Shown: positions 36,736 to 48,194, numbered from the stretch's first letter. The stretch is 64,000 nucleotides of DNA from Thysanoteuthis rhombus (GCA_963457665.1 OY735231.1:33719369-33783368); one strand, 5' to 3'. Made by a program: numbers and translations. The notes: generated by a model from the sequence alone, not told the origin.

Positions 36736-37684
36736 CGGCACCTCAATATATTTTTGTCTGTTGATAATAAATTTACTTTTTCTATGAACCCAAAGAGATG
36801 AATAGGAGCTACCATTATTGATAATGAGAAAACCATGAAGAGATTTAAAAAATTTTTGGCAGTAAATGAAGGACATTTTTGGCAAATTATGACAAAATAC
36901 CGAAAAAGTGAATGTTTGTTAGGTACGAGCTAAAAGTTCAAAAATCAATAAAGAACGATACTTCATTTTTCCATTTAATGAGTATTGTCAACCATTTTAT
37001 TATTCATTTTTGATTAGCATTTTCTTTCATCCTAATTTTTAATTGCTTTTTTATCACAACACCCACGCTGTTCATTCACTGCCGTGGACTGAACAAGCTG
37101 CGATGAATGAGCAAGTAAAAATCGAAAAGAAAGAAAGTACTCGCCAAAAATTATAATAATGGTTAACAATATTACTTATTCTATAAAAAGACCTAAGGAA
37201 AAAACTGATACCTATTCTTTTTATTTTATATTTTCTCTTTCTAATTCATTGCAATTTTTTAAGAATATGGAGAGTATACAAAAGACACAAATAATAATCA
37301 TAAACATTTGAAAAAAAACCAAACATATCTCTGTATGGAGCAGCAGGGAGAGACAGGCTCCTGCCTGAAGAGAGAGAGAGAGAAATCATATCGATTTCTA
37401 TGAGTCTTGTAATCACAGAGAACAAAAGCTTAGCGAAGTCTACACTGTCTTTATTCTCAAAGGAAAAGAAAACGTCTTTGTAGTCTGTCTTGATATTTGC
37501 AGTGATTTAACGTAGGAGTTGCAGGTAAAAGTCACTAAGAATTCAGTCAATTGGTGAGTGATTATATGAGTTTCTATTTAACATGAAGCATAATGCCTTC
37601 TGTAGTTCCAGGCTTCAGTCCTTCAAGAAGGAAATGGATCAGCAGACTTTGAAAATCTTCTTCAAAGGATTCATCATATATGTA
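36736..37684. other. No recognisable feature
   Basis: A short (GA)n run near 37369-37382. Otherwise plain A+T-rich sequence. Confidence 0.35.
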
Positions 37685-37783
37685 GAATCAATGTATATAT
37701 ATATATGTTTAAATATGCTAGTGCATATATGTATATGTATTTCAACCCAACTACACACATGTATCCTCACATTATATGCATAC

Positions 37784-37829
<46 letters not shown>

Positions 37830-37863
37830 AAAATATTAGAACAACTCTCTCTCTCTCTCTCTT
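37685..37863. repeat. TA-rich array ending in (TC)n
   Basis: Short TA tracts (37692-37706, 37780-37827) with CA-rich interruptions, then TC units at 37846-37862. Confidence 0.9.
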
Positions 37864-38035
37864 TAGATCCACACACACATAAAAATGGAAGGTTGTGTTC
37901 AGTCTGGGAGATTGAGATGAGTTATTATCACTCAATTTTTCAACTTTGTATTTATGTGAGAATATTCATGAGATACCAGATGATGTGAAAAACTAGCATT
38001 CCAAGGGAAATTATGAATAACCACCACCTATATAT

Positions 38036-38135
38036 TCATGCTTGTCTTTTGAAAAAAAATTTTTTTCATTGATCACTGTCCAACAAAAGGCAAAAGAAGA
38101 AACTTATTCAACTTGATCATCACTTATAAAAAAAG
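38036..38135 (-). repeat. Family A fragment, minus orientation
   Basis: CATGCTTGTCTTTTGAAAA, CATTGATCACTGTCCAACAA and AACTTATTCAACTTGATCAT are the reverse complement of the central GTGATCA blocks. Confidence 0.75.
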
Positions 38136-38164
38136 GCTAGGTGAAATTGCTTCCAATGTCACAC

Positions 38165-38445
38165 AACTCAAGAGGCATTGATTTTATTTCCATTTCTTAA
38201 AGGATCTACGCAGACCCAATCTTTGTTTGAAGCAATTGTGCTAGCCCGATGTCCATGATGGACTGCCTAAGGGCTCCAACTGCCCACTTTACTCTGAGCT
38301 GAGGGGAGAAAGTGGATCCTTACTTTTCCCAAGGGCATTAGAGTGAAGTGAGTGCAAACTGTCCCAGCTGGAGTTTGGACAGGGTTCGAAGATCCCATTC
38401 CCGATGTTGTCAACCATTGGGCCACCTGCACCTACTCAAACTTTT
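38165..38445 (-). mobile_element. tRNA-related SINE (SINE-2), minus orientation
   Basis: On the minus strand the head reads GGTGGCCCAATGGTTGACA and the T-arm region GATCTTCGAACCCTGTCC. The body contains CCTTGGGAAAAG and TTGGAGCCCTTAGGCAGTCC. The same body order occurs in the two tandem copies near 60340-60850 and 61400-61930. Confidence 0.6.
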
Positions 38446-39359
38446 TAATCTTCTCTATTCCAATTCCAGGAGTTGGGTGTGTCTCTGAAATTCTGCCTCC
38501 TTACATTCTAGAGTTACACACTTTTCATACGACTGAATTTAGGTCATTTAACCATCTGGGTTTTGCTTTAAAAAAAAAAAAAAATGTCAAGTTCAGCCTA
38601 TTCCAGGAAGAAAGATTTATTGGGTGCAGCAAAAGACAGAGCATGTGGCTGGGAAGAGAGAAAGTGCTATTCACTTCCCTCATCAAAAAACACTGAGTAC
38701 AAGAATGGATCAAGTGTGTCTGTTATTCGTTGTTGTTGCATCTCACCTGTTTGTAGTAATTGTTTTAGTAGTAACACTCTGAGTGGAAGCCAGCAATGAT
38801 TTCATTCATAAACTTCAAAGAAAAATCATCAATGGAGAAAATGTTTAACATGATGTAGTAAAGGTAGCTGGCATCATGACAATCTATTTTCTTTCTTCTA
38901 ACAGCGTTATATATTGGAAAATAACGAGCCTATCAATACAGAGAGGAAGGCATTTTATAAGTTTTCAGTTGGTGAGCTTGCAAAAACAATCATCTCCTAT
39001 CTATCCTTACCTTTCTCTCATTTTTCCAAGCCCCCCAAAACTCATCCCAACATAAAATGAAGATGTCCTTATTTCCAAGTTTGTAACTTGAGAGGAGGTA
39101 TGTTGTTGGTAGTAATAAAATGGAACGTAATGCAAGGAAAGCTGTTTTTTAAAATTCTCAGGCTCAGTTGCTCTACCATGATGCATTGTTGAAATCAACA
39201 CCGTGGCCACGTATGCTGAAGAGATTCATCATCTCAAAGATGCTGAAAGCAAGTTTATATATCCAACAAAACTTTTACAAATGAGTACTTGTCAAAACTA
39301 GAAGGCACTCAGTGAGTTACTACCTCTGCCAACACCATTGTTGGAGGATATCATTGTGT
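38446..39359. other. No recognisable feature
   Basis: A 114-codon frame (38352-38696) is formed mostly from the SINE-2 copy and a poly-A run, so it is not called as a gene. Confidence 0.4.
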
Positions 39360-39790
39360 ATGAATCCAGCCAAGAATCTAACAACTTCTTTAATAACCCA
39401 TCTTCCACCCTTCCATGAAATCTTATTGAAATTCATGAAGAACTTCTGGAGATATTGTGTGAACAGACATGAACTTTTGGCGAAAATATGTGATACGCCC
39501 CAAAATTAACTATTTCTTCCCTAGTCTATTGTCCACACTTTCACAAAATTTCATTGAAATCTGTTGAGACCTTTTGGAGATATTGTGTGGATAGAGATGA
39601 GCGTTTACATGAATGTATTAAGAAACCCTAGAAAAATAACAGATCAAAAGAAAATTCCTGGATTCATTCCAAAATTCAACCACTTCTGTCTTACCCCATT
39701 GCCTATCCATTCACCAAATTTTGTCGAAATCTATTGAGTACTTTCGGAAATATTGTGTGGCCAGACAGACAGATACAGACAAATACATAC
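39360..39790 (+). repeat. Three-copy degenerate tandem repeat ending in GACA units
   Basis: Each unit has an AAC(A)ACTTCTNNTAA.CC block, a CCA..TTCCA/CACC block, AAATCTNTTGARNACTTNTGG, and GAGATATTGTGTGRANAGA. Unit landmarks fall at about 39411, 39536 and 39709. The last unit ends CCAGACAGACAGATACAGAC. This tail pattern is widespread in invertebrate retroposon 3' ends, but I cannot assign the parent. Confidence 0.65.
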
Positions 39791-39989
39791 ACCACTCCAA
39801 CTTAGTCGGCAAAGGGAAACAAAACCAGAGAGCAAGATAACATTTTATCAAAATCAGGCATTTTTCAATCATTTAATTTGTTTCGCTTCTTTTTTTTTCA
39901 TGCTCAATTTCTACCATCAATTTTTTAGTGATATTTTCATTCATCTTAAATTTTCTCAGGTTGATTTTTAGAATAAAAGAATGATCTCA

Positions 39990-40260
39990 GAAGAAATAAG
40001 CTAATGTCCTTTTTACCTTGGGAAGTAGCCTATCATTGGACCTTCTCTACCTATTGAGCTACTAGATCTCTTACAGTTGGCAGAGGATCAAACTCAACCT
40101 ATAAACCCATCTTCCATTCCTCTCAATCATTCAATACCCTACCTTTGTTTGTTATGTACACTAATTGTAGTAATGGTAATATTATCCTGATCTATTTTTC
40201 ATTAGATGAAGCATAGTCAACCCTTATTAATTTTTGACTAGTATTTCTTTCTATCTTCTG
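39990..40260 (-). mobile_element. SINE-1 fragments, minus orientation
   Basis: The head appears as CTACCTATTGAGCTACTAGA (reverse complement of TCTAGTAGCTCAATAGGTAG). A tail piece, GATGAAGCATAGTCAACCC then TTTTTGACTAGTATTTC, lies at 40204-40252. Confidence 0.55.
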
Positions 40261-40550
40261 GCAACATAAATCTGGATATGCACATGACACTGAGACCCCT
40301 TTGATAGTGGAAGAAGCAGACGTTAGCCATATTTAGAACATTCAATATGCTTTTTCCCTGTCTTTCTCACTCTATCCACCCCTCAAATTTTAACTCTATT
40401 TTTTAATATCTCTATTCTTAATACAATGATAAAAACTGCATAAACGACACTCATTGACATTTATCTTGAGTTGACCAGCAGTTACAACTTCCAGAACATC
40501 AGAATCAACTTTGATGCGTTTTTTTAAATATTTATTCATGCAACATCATA

Positions 40551-40895
40551 CAGTATTGCCTATAAAAAAAGTACACCCCGACTACTTTCTTATAGAAAGA
40601 TAATTTTCACCTAAACCAAACATAGCAGGATTTTATTATTTCTACTGGTATCAAGCAGTAATAGAAAATGAAGGTGGTCACACCAAATATTGATTATAGA
40701 TAAACTTCTTCTCATTGAAGTGCACTCATTTTTGGATAGCGACATGTTCATATTTTTGGCAACAAAATTTCAATGCTGTGTAGTTTTAATCATAAATGAT
40801 ACCAGTTGATATCCATTTTGATTGCGTAATGTTCCTCAAGAAATGATAAAATCCTGCTATGTTTGGTTTAGAAGAAAATTAACTTTCTTTAAAAC
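40551..40895. mobile_element. Tc1/mariner-like MITE with long inverted arms
   Basis: The left end, CAGTATTGCCTATAAAAAAA then GTACACCCC after TA (40549-40550), is typical of Tc1/mariner-type ends. Inner arms 40595-40644 and 40839-40890 are reverse complements at about 46 of 50 positions, sharing CTAAACCAAACATAGCAGGA. The outermost right end is lost or too diverged to see. No transposase is present. Confidence 0.7.
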
Positions 40896-41086
40896 TGTGT
40901 TGACTCATGTATGGACCACTATGTAGATCTTGATTTGATGCTCGAAATACAAATCCACAACAAAGATTAATAAAATACACTATAACACAATGAAAAATAC
41001 TCACTCCCAAAATGCAACAAAAAAGTGAAATCGGAAAAATAAATCCACCAATAAATGATATATATAAATCTTTAAACTTAATCTAA

Positions 41087-41797
41087 GAGAGCAAGAAAGT
41101 CGGCCTACACATGAACTTCAGCAAGACGAAGATCATGTGCAACAACCACATTGGACATAAAAACACTAAGATCAAAATCGAGGACACAGAACTCGAGAAA
41201 GTAGACCACTACATCTACCTAGGACAACGAATCTCCATGAGACCCTCAAAAGAAGAAGAAATCAAGCGAGGAATCACACTAGGATGGCAAGCCTTTGGCA
41301 GAGCTAGCTCAACCTTCAAAAATAATAAGATCCCATTAATCCTAAAGAGAAGGTTGTATAACCAATGTATCCTCCCAATAGTCACTTATGGAGCTGAAAC
41401 ATGGAACTTAACCAAGAGATAGACCCGTAAATTGAGAACCATGCAACGTGCACATGAAAGAATAATCCTAGGCCTCACATGGAGAGACCACAAAACAGCA
41501 CAGTACATCCGGGAAAAGACAAGAGTTAGACATCATAGAATCCATGAAAATCTCAAATGGCGGTGGGCTGGCCATGTTGCAAGAATGGCAGACAATCGAT
41601 GGACATCATGACTCACAACATGGATTCCCCGAGACCACATGCGCAACCGAGGCCGGCAAAATGTTAGATGGAGAGACGAGCTAGACAAGTTCAGGAAGTA
41701 CTGGCTCCGTGACGCCCATGATAGAGAAGTGTGGCAAATCCTGGGGAAGGTCTATGTCCAACAATGGACGCTAAAAGACTGATGATGATGATGATGA
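41087..41797 (+). mobile_element. RTE-type LINE, 5'-truncated 3' end
   Basis: One frame runs from 41087 to the final stop at 41780, encoding ESKKVGLHMNFSKTKIMCN, KVDHYIYLGQRIS, LPIVTYGAETWNLTKR, NLKWRWAGHVARMADNRW and FRKYWLRDAHDREVW. These are the conserved motifs between the reverse transcriptase core and the C-terminus of RTE-like LINE proteins. Two in-frame stops (41420 TAG, 41609 TGA) break an otherwise intact frame of about 230 codons, so the copy is fairly young. The element ends in a (TGA)n or (GAT)n tail at 41780-41797, a feature of RTE-group tails. Endonuclease and catalytic polymerase domains are missing through 5' truncation. Confidence 0.85.
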
Positions 41798-41800
41798 TAC

Positions 41801-42339
41801 TCAACATATAACTACACATGAGTTTACACTGATTTAAATATGATAAAAAATTCATGCTATTTTACACTATTTATATACAGCCCCCCCTCCAAACACACAC
41901 ACACATACATACTTTCTGAAAGTTTGCTTTACACCACTTTTTTGACTTAACAAAAAAAAAAACAATTGAAAATAGGGTTCAATGTTTGTTGTGCAGCAAG
42001 TCATTACAGTGACAGTGCACATCCTCTTCATCTCTCTCTCCAACACTCCTACCTAACTCAGTCTAACATACCATCATCACCATTTGGGGGGTCAGGGAAT
42101 GCTCAAAAATTTATCCCATATAAATTAGTGGTAATTATTTCTTCCCGATGTGCATTTCAACTAACAAACAGTTTTTATAGGAATGCTCTACATTTGTCAT
42201 AGAAATATAAAGAAATATAAAGGATAATTCAATATGCAGTTAAAACATGAAAGAACAATAGGATACAAATAATTGTTTTCAACTTCATTGACAGGGGTAA
42301 ATAAAGTTGATTTAGTGGTCATTCAATTACAAATATCAG
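41801..42339. other. No recognisable feature
   Basis: A+T-rich flank of the LINE, with short CA and TC runs. Confidence 0.35.
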
Positions 42340-42500
42340 AAATCACAACCGAAATTCACATCAGAACATAGGTTTCTTCAGTTTTTAAGCTGGGCTGGCT
42401 GGCTATGTATGCATTCATGTATCACGCATCAATGGAACTAGAAGGCTGAAAATCAAAAACATTTACTCCTTATCATTTCTAGAAGTTTAAGGTTTAAGTT
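42340..42500 (-). repeat. Family A repeat, minus orientation, 3' part (left of a SINE)
   Basis: GAACATAGGTTTCTTCAG, GGCTGGCTATGTATG, GGAACTAGAAGGCTGAAAAT and TTTACTCCTTATCATTTC match the 3' half reversed. The element resumes after a SINE at 42875. Confidence 0.85.
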
Positions 42501-42524
42501 TGAGGTTTAAGGCTCCTAAAAATT

Positions 42525-42870
42525 AGCACCTGTTGCCCACATGGACACATAGCGCAGTGGTTACAGCATCAGACAAATTACTGTAAAGTAATCTGATGGT
42601 TCTAGGTTCGATCCTAGTGTGAGACAATATAACAATACTACTAACGCTAAGAGGGGAGTATGGTCAATATACCCCCGTCAGATAAATAAAGGGTTCAGTT
42701 CGTTACTTCCCCAAATCTACCAGATGATACCTGACGAAGGCCGTAGAGTGCAACGGCCGAAACGTTGTATGAAAAACAACCAAGATGAGGATGGTCCGAA
42801 TATCAATAGAAATAATAATAATACCTCATCTCAAAAATTCAGAGATATACTAAAATTCACAATTGTTTTT
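42525..42870 (+). mobile_element. tRNA-headed SINE with hammerhead-like tail (SINE-3)
   Basis: A-box TAGCGCAGTGG at 42550-42560 and B-box GGTTCGATCC at 42605-42614, flanked by a perfect T-arm (CTAGG/CCTAG) and an anticodon-like stem (ATCAGA/TCTGAT). The body follows with GATAAATAAAGGGTTC and ACTTCCCCAAATCTACC, then the hairpin motif at 42727-42770, and a tail with AATAATAATAATACC. It is inserted in a family A repeat and separates the two halves. Imperfect flanking CTAAAAATTAGCAC and CTAAAATTCACA may be its target duplication. The body recurs at 57222-57513. Confidence 0.85.
42727..42770 (+). ncRNA. Hammerhead-like motif in SINE-3
   Basis: ATAC (42727-42730) can pair with GTAT (42767-42770) as stem I. 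Core CTGACGA at 42731-42737, one unpaired A, stem II GGCCGT (42739-42744) with ACGGCC (42753-42758), core GAAA at 42759-42762, palindromic ACGT as stem III, and U in the cleavage position. The extra A beside stem II and the short stem I make this weaker than the motifs at 19232 and 53942. Confidence 0.45.
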
Positions 42871-42874
42871 TTTT

Positions 42875-43054
42875 TTTGAAAACTCAGACATTTCAAAGAT
42901 CACTGCCTAACAAAATGCCAATAAAATTATTCATTGATCATCCATTTTTCCAAATTTTTTAATTGATCAAACCCCCCCACCAACATGGCCTACTGCCAAA
43001 AGATGTTGGTTGCATCATGGTTCCTAAGGAGTGGCCTACCGGACTTGTTTCAAG
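42875..43054 (-). repeat. Family A repeat, minus orientation, 5' part (right of the SINE)
   Basis: GATCACTGCCTAACAAAATG, TTATTCATTGATCATCC, AACATGGCCTACTGCCAAAA and GATGTTGGTTGCATCATGG continue the copy begun at 42340. Confidence 0.8.
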
Positions 43055-43394
43055 TATTCTTTTGTATGAAGTTGAACATAAATCAAAACAAGCAAATGTC
43101 TATTATCTCATGCCTTGAATATGCCATTATTTTTCAACATAGTCAACATTTTGTATGCACACTGTATGTCATATGTCTATACATCTTACTCAACAGCTAT
43201 CATTGGCCAATTTCAACTTTTGCTGATTTGATTTTTATATCATGACTTCTATGTATTGTATAGTTTGAATGCTCTAGAGTTTGTGGGTTCATGCCTTAAA
43301 AAAACCTTTACTCAAAATAACAAGAGTAGTTCGTTTCTGGGCCAAAATCATTCTTCTTGTCATCATTTATCTACACTATAACAGCTTATTATCA

Positions 43395-43600
43395 ATTTTT
43401 GACAAGCATCCTTTATCATTACAATTTTCAGTTGCTTTTTATTGCAATCACTCTACAGCAGTGAGTAAACAGTGCAGATCAGAAACAGAGGGCAAGCCCT
43501 CAGCAAGACTCAAATCCACATACCCTCTTGCAAGAGGGAAGCCTGGTTTAAAGTACAAGCTTTCTAACCAACTGAGCAACGGGAACCCTACAGTTGGCAG
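43395..43600 (-). mobile_element. tRNA-derived SINE (SINE-1), minus orientation
   Basis: The tail is ATCAATTTTTGACAAGCATC, the T-arm region CAGCAAGACTCAAATCCACA, and the head CTAACCAACTGAGCAACGGG. Further tail-like sequence in the opposite direction (TTGACTATGCTTCATATGAT) lies near 43750. Confidence 0.7.
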
Positions 43601-43853
43601 AAGATCAAATCTCATCTTTAAACCCATCCATTATTCTTCCCTGATCTCTCGGTGCCATAGAGTTATTGTTTTTACACTCATCGGAATAAAAAGAACAATG
43701 AAATAGGATGCGATGAAAGTGGATGCTAGTTAAAAATTGATAATAATAATGGTTGACTATGCTTCATATGATGGAAATAAAAGAGAGATAATATTGTTTC
43801 TGTCTGAATATTTTAGATCAGGGATCATCATTGAATATAGATTTTTTTTCAAA

Positions 43854-44041
43854 CTGTTGTTGGTTCTCAGTTCATCTTTTGAACACAACTCTTCAGCCAT
43901 TGTACCCTACACCCTTCTTCAGGTGGATGTCGTAAAAGGGAGGGTTCGGAATGCTGGCATTCTGAACCACCTGAAGAAAGCCGTAGGGTACAAGAGCCGA
44001 ACTATTGTGTTCAAAAGATGAGTCAAGATGAGAACAACAGT
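43854..44041. repeat. Imperfect palindrome with decayed hammerhead-like halves
   Basis: Arms 43854-43925 and 43967-44041 are imperfect reverse complements around a 41-bp centre. Shared pieces are CATCTTTTGAACACAA, TGTACCCTAC and CTTCAGGTGG. Each arm contains CTGAAGAA, a GTAGGGTACAA hairpin and GCCGAA or GCTGAA, that is, a worn CTGANGA-stem-GAAA motif related to SINE-3. Confidence 0.7.
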
Positions 44042-44043
44042 CT

Positions 44044-45924
44044 AAAAAAAAAAAATCTATGAATGAAGATAAAATTGATCCTAACAGCTTATATACATGC
44101 AGGTGAATACAAAAAGACAAAATTGATAAAAGAAAAAAAAATCATTTTTTTTTCTACAAAAGAAATCTGAGGAGGAGGAATCGGTGAATTGACAACTCTT
44201 GGATCTTGTAGAATATACATTCGAGAAATTCTGCTCAAATAACATTATCTTTGACTTGAATGAAAAATGATAGCAATAAGGAAAGTAGAATTTCATAACT
44301 TGAAATAACTAAATCTTTTAAGAAAGGCGATCAATGAAATTCTCCTGATGTACTACCATATTTGGCAGCATATAAGACTCTCCCTTTTCCTCCACAAAAT
44401 AGCTCAAAACATTTACATAACCTTTGTTGTCCAATCCCATATTGGCCAGAACTTGAGGAGGAGTTGAAAAACTGAATGTTAAATGAGAGGAATTCAGAGA
44501 AATGTATTTTTCTCTTAATGTTCTCTGCTGAAATAATGGGGCTCTTACATTCCATCAAATATGGTGGGTTTCCTTTTCCGTATCAGGCAAATCAAACAGA
44601 TGCTAAATTTGGAATTCTGATACAAAAACGAAAGTTGTCAGCTAAAAAATGTTAGAAGAACTTCAAATGCCCACCAACAATACAGCCATATTTTTAATAT
44701 CAATATTTTCTGAAGATCAGTATGGAAAAGTTCTTTAAAAGTGAAGCAAAAGAAAAGAAATATGTTGATATATTATCGATTTATGATATCTCAGGATATA
44801 ATGATTTTATTCAAATAAAATTCTAAGGATAAAAGAAACGATAATAAAAGAATATGAACATTACGCAATAAATAGATTTGGGTGAGGACAATTGTAACAC
44901 AACTCACTGATACATGCCAACACACACACATCCTGTTTTTTGTTTTGAATCAAAAGATTGAAGCTAGTTAGACTGTCTGGTATGAATTTAGTCCAGTTAA
45001 AAATGTGAGTTTGTACAAAGAAAATTATTCATTATAATTGCGGATAATGTTAATAAGCAGTTATTGTTATAAAAATTATCTGGTCTCGAACACTTGATTT
45101 AAAAATCAAAATTTAATTACAAATCATTAATATATTTTATATTCATTTTTCGTAATGTAAAATCATTTATGACAATGAATTTAGAAATATAAAAATGAAT
45201 TTATGTAAATTCATATAAATGAATGTAAATGGTTCAAATTTTCATATCTTTGTTTAATATTATCAGCCATTTATTCTTATCAAAAAGACCCTTTTTTAAA
45301 GTGATCACAATAAGTAGCTTCCTCTGTATATAAACAAAATCAAAATAGTATTCAAACAAAATATAAATTATATTGTCAAAAAACATCCTACATAGAATTG
45401 TAAATTCTTTCCATATTTCATATGAAAGACAAGAGGATCTCTCTTTTGTTATTCATCTATAAAGAAAAGTTTCAGAATTCTTCAAGATGAGTCATTGTCC
45501 TTAGGCTACAAGGTTTTCAAGAATGAATCAATCCTAGATAATAGCAGCCGTGACAAGATATCAAGAAGACTCCTAAGTGGCCACTGCATGAAAGAATTCC
45601 CTAAGACTGTCATGGTAGAGCCGTACAAGATAGCACTACAAGGAACAATCAACACATAGCAGCTCACAAGTTAAGCTCAGCAGTCGAACACGGCTAACAA
45701 AGAAAGTTGCTCAACAGGCTTTGAGCATTCTCTCCAGAAATCTTCAAAGCTTTTCAAGTACTGATGGAAAGCATAAGAAAATAGTTCTGGCTAGAACATA
45801 AAAGCTATTGTGCTAAACAACAGGATGGAAAATGTTGTGAAGATATGAAATGAAAACAGGATTTGTGGACTTGGAAATCACATCATGCCGGTCGATAAAC
45901 AAATTAGGAGCAAATAAACTGATT
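44044..45924. other. No recognisable feature
   Basis: About 44345-44375 (ATTTGGCAGCATATAAGAC) resembles the start of family C. About 45490-45800 is slightly richer in G+C but shows no recognisable motif. Confidence 0.35.
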
Positions 45925-46135
45925 TTGTATCGCTGTATATGCTGGAATATAAGATGAATGGTTCAGAAGGATATTTAGAGGACTACCTCTCACTGAAAAT
46001 CATCCAAGCTGCATAACTGTCAGTATTGAATTTAGGTAGAAGGCCCCCTAGTCATAATACCAGCACATAGGATGCGGCGTAATATTTACATAGTTTTGGC
46101 ATTTTCACGACACATTTTTAGTGATAAATCAAACA
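45925..46135 (+). repeat. Dispersed repeat family C
   Basis: GCTGTATATGCTGGAATATA, TATTTAGAGGACTACCTCTC, GCATAACTGTCAGTATTGAA and CCCCCTAGTCATAATACCAG match 15860-16075 in order. Confidence 0.65.
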
Positions 46136-46930
46136 AATGATGGAAAAACAATTACATTTCATTCAAGTGAATTTGAAGACACAGACATCCGTTTAGAAAA
46201 AAATGAAATTCAAGGTATGATTCAACAAGGATCTGATCCGACCTATGGTACCAATAACAAAAGTGCAAGATGTGATACAAAGAATTACTGAGACCGTACA
46301 AAAATATAAAAACCACTTCATTTCTATTCTTCATCAATGTAGAGTTTTTGTTCCGCATTCATCATTTATTTTGGCAATTAAGGTTCCGTTTCCAATTAAG
46401 GAGACATCTAATTACTAAGCCTAGCTACCCTTCCGAATCTACTGCTTCCATTGTTCAAAGGGTGAAAATATACGTTTTAAATAGGTATCGGCCGTTATCT
46501 TCTCGGGTTTTTTTTCAGAAAATTGCTCACACCTTTGCTTCTTTACATAATTTTCTATATTGTTCATCTAAACAAAAAGTGAGATACAAAATATGAAAAT
46601 AATCAGAGATTTTTAATGTCAACCGATAATAGCCGAACCACATGTTTTGTTATGAGGGTATTTTGACAGGTTGATGCCTCAAAGTCTATAGCAGCCAATA
46701 TACAAGCCATAATGACATAAAAGGGAGTGTCCAGAATCAAAGATCTCACAGATAACAGTACATAGAGTGGGACAATAAATAAGGCATTAATATGTAATTG
46801 GAATTGGTCTGCTGTTTCCTAACAGCTGACAACAAAGGACGATGTCCGCTGGCGGGAGAGGAATGATTACAAACATCGTGGCAGTTGATTGTATTGACCA
46901 GCATCGGGCTCAACTACGTTGATAGCAAAA

Positions 46931-46980
46931 GAGGGGAGGTGGGGAAGGAGGAGGAGGAGGAGGAGGAGGAAAGGGGGGGG
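46931..46980. repeat. (AGG)n/G-rich tract
   Basis: GGA or AGG units end in AAGGGGGGGG. The minus frame's leucine run is an artefact of this tract. Confidence 0.9.
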
Positions 46981-47739
46981 AAGACAGTTGCAGCAACATT
47001 GTAGTAGATGTTCCATTTTCGGTTGGTGCCACTGATTAGTGGGCTTGTCAAAATTATGAGCATCTTCAGAAATCAAACAATGGAAGGCCGCTAACCGAAC
47101 AAAGATTGATAAAGAGTGAATTATCAAAAAAAGCGAAACGAGAATCGCAGAAAAATCAATCAGTTAATGAGCAATACAAGGTATCCATATGTACGGAAAT
47201 TTTGTTCAGAAATACAGAAATAATTCGGAAAATATTTATTGAGTTGATTCGAGAGAATATTTGTTTGTTTTAGGAATTTTCTATATCTGATTATTGATAT
47301 TTATTTGATTTTTAATGTGTATTTGTCAAGTGAGGATGTGCCTAATTTGAATATAATAACAAAGTTGATTAGAGGTAACAAGATAACATGGTGCAAAATT
47401 ACTTATAATATCTATAATTTCAATAATGTCTAGTAAGCCATATTAAAGAAGCAATCAATTAAACAGGCAATAAATGAAATAATGATGGGGAGGGTGGGGG
47501 GATAGGAGAAGCAACAACATGACTTTCTTAATTCAATTATCTGGTATTAAAAGAGCAACACATTAAAAAAAAAAAAGCAGATGATGATAAGAGAGAAATA
47601 AACAAAAACACATCCATCTTTTTTTTTAATATTCAACTCCTTCATCTTCCCCACTCGATATTCATAGACAAGTCCTTCAATATCCCTTCATAGATATTCC
47701 GATCAACAACTTGAAAACACAATGCAATGCCAATTGAAG

Positions 47740-47941
47740 AATGCAAAGGAGATCTTACCAAGACATGGTGGCTGTTTACAAGGCTAAGCCAGATTCACAC
47801 AATGTACTCGGAGACACGAGTGGCCGAAGGGACGACCTATCTGTGGGCTTCAGGGTAGAATCCAGGCCCCCAGAACAACTCCAGTCTTGGAGCCGTATAA
47901 GATCCAGCAGAGACAATACCGCAGCTCCTCGTCAACCCAAG
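47740..47941 (+). CDS. GC-rich exon-like block
   Basis: About 200 bp near even base composition in A+T-rich DNA. The plus frame is open from 47741 (MQRRSYQDMVAVYKAKPDS...) past a good donor, CAACCCAAGG then GTGAGA at 47942. The possible acceptor, AATTGAAG, is weak, so a first exon or untranslated exon is as likely as an internal one. On the minus strand a strong donor (ATGTCTTG then GTAAGA) lies in the same block, but all minus frames are stopped within it. No family was recognised. Confidence 0.3.
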
Positions 47942-48100
47942 GGTGAGAGAAATATGTACGGTTTTGGGGGGAAATTATGAAATGATAAGAAGAAAACACA
48001 GCAACCAAGCAGCAAGGGCAGGAGAATATGATGGGTGTCCCTGCCACATCCACATACACCGAGGAGTAGATCTAGTGACTACAAATGGATCAATGTTTGA

Positions 48101-48194
48101 TGGGAAGAAGAAGGAGAAGATGAAGAAGAAGAAGAAGATGAAGAAGAAGAGGAGGAAGAAGAAGTGGAGGAAGAGGAAGAAGAAGAAGAAGAAA
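48101..48194. repeat. (GAA)n purine tract
   Basis: GAA, GAG and GAT units over about 95 bp. Frames through it encode poly-Lys or poly-Ser and are not genes. Confidence 0.9.

Noticed and set aside
42540-42620. Possible functional tRNA gene
   Set aside because: A and B boxes and a T-arm are good, but there is no proper acceptor stem, and it is joined to a SINE body inside another repeat.
43281-43706. 141-codon plus frame
   Set aside because: It runs through a minus-oriented SINE-1 copy, so the frame is incidental.
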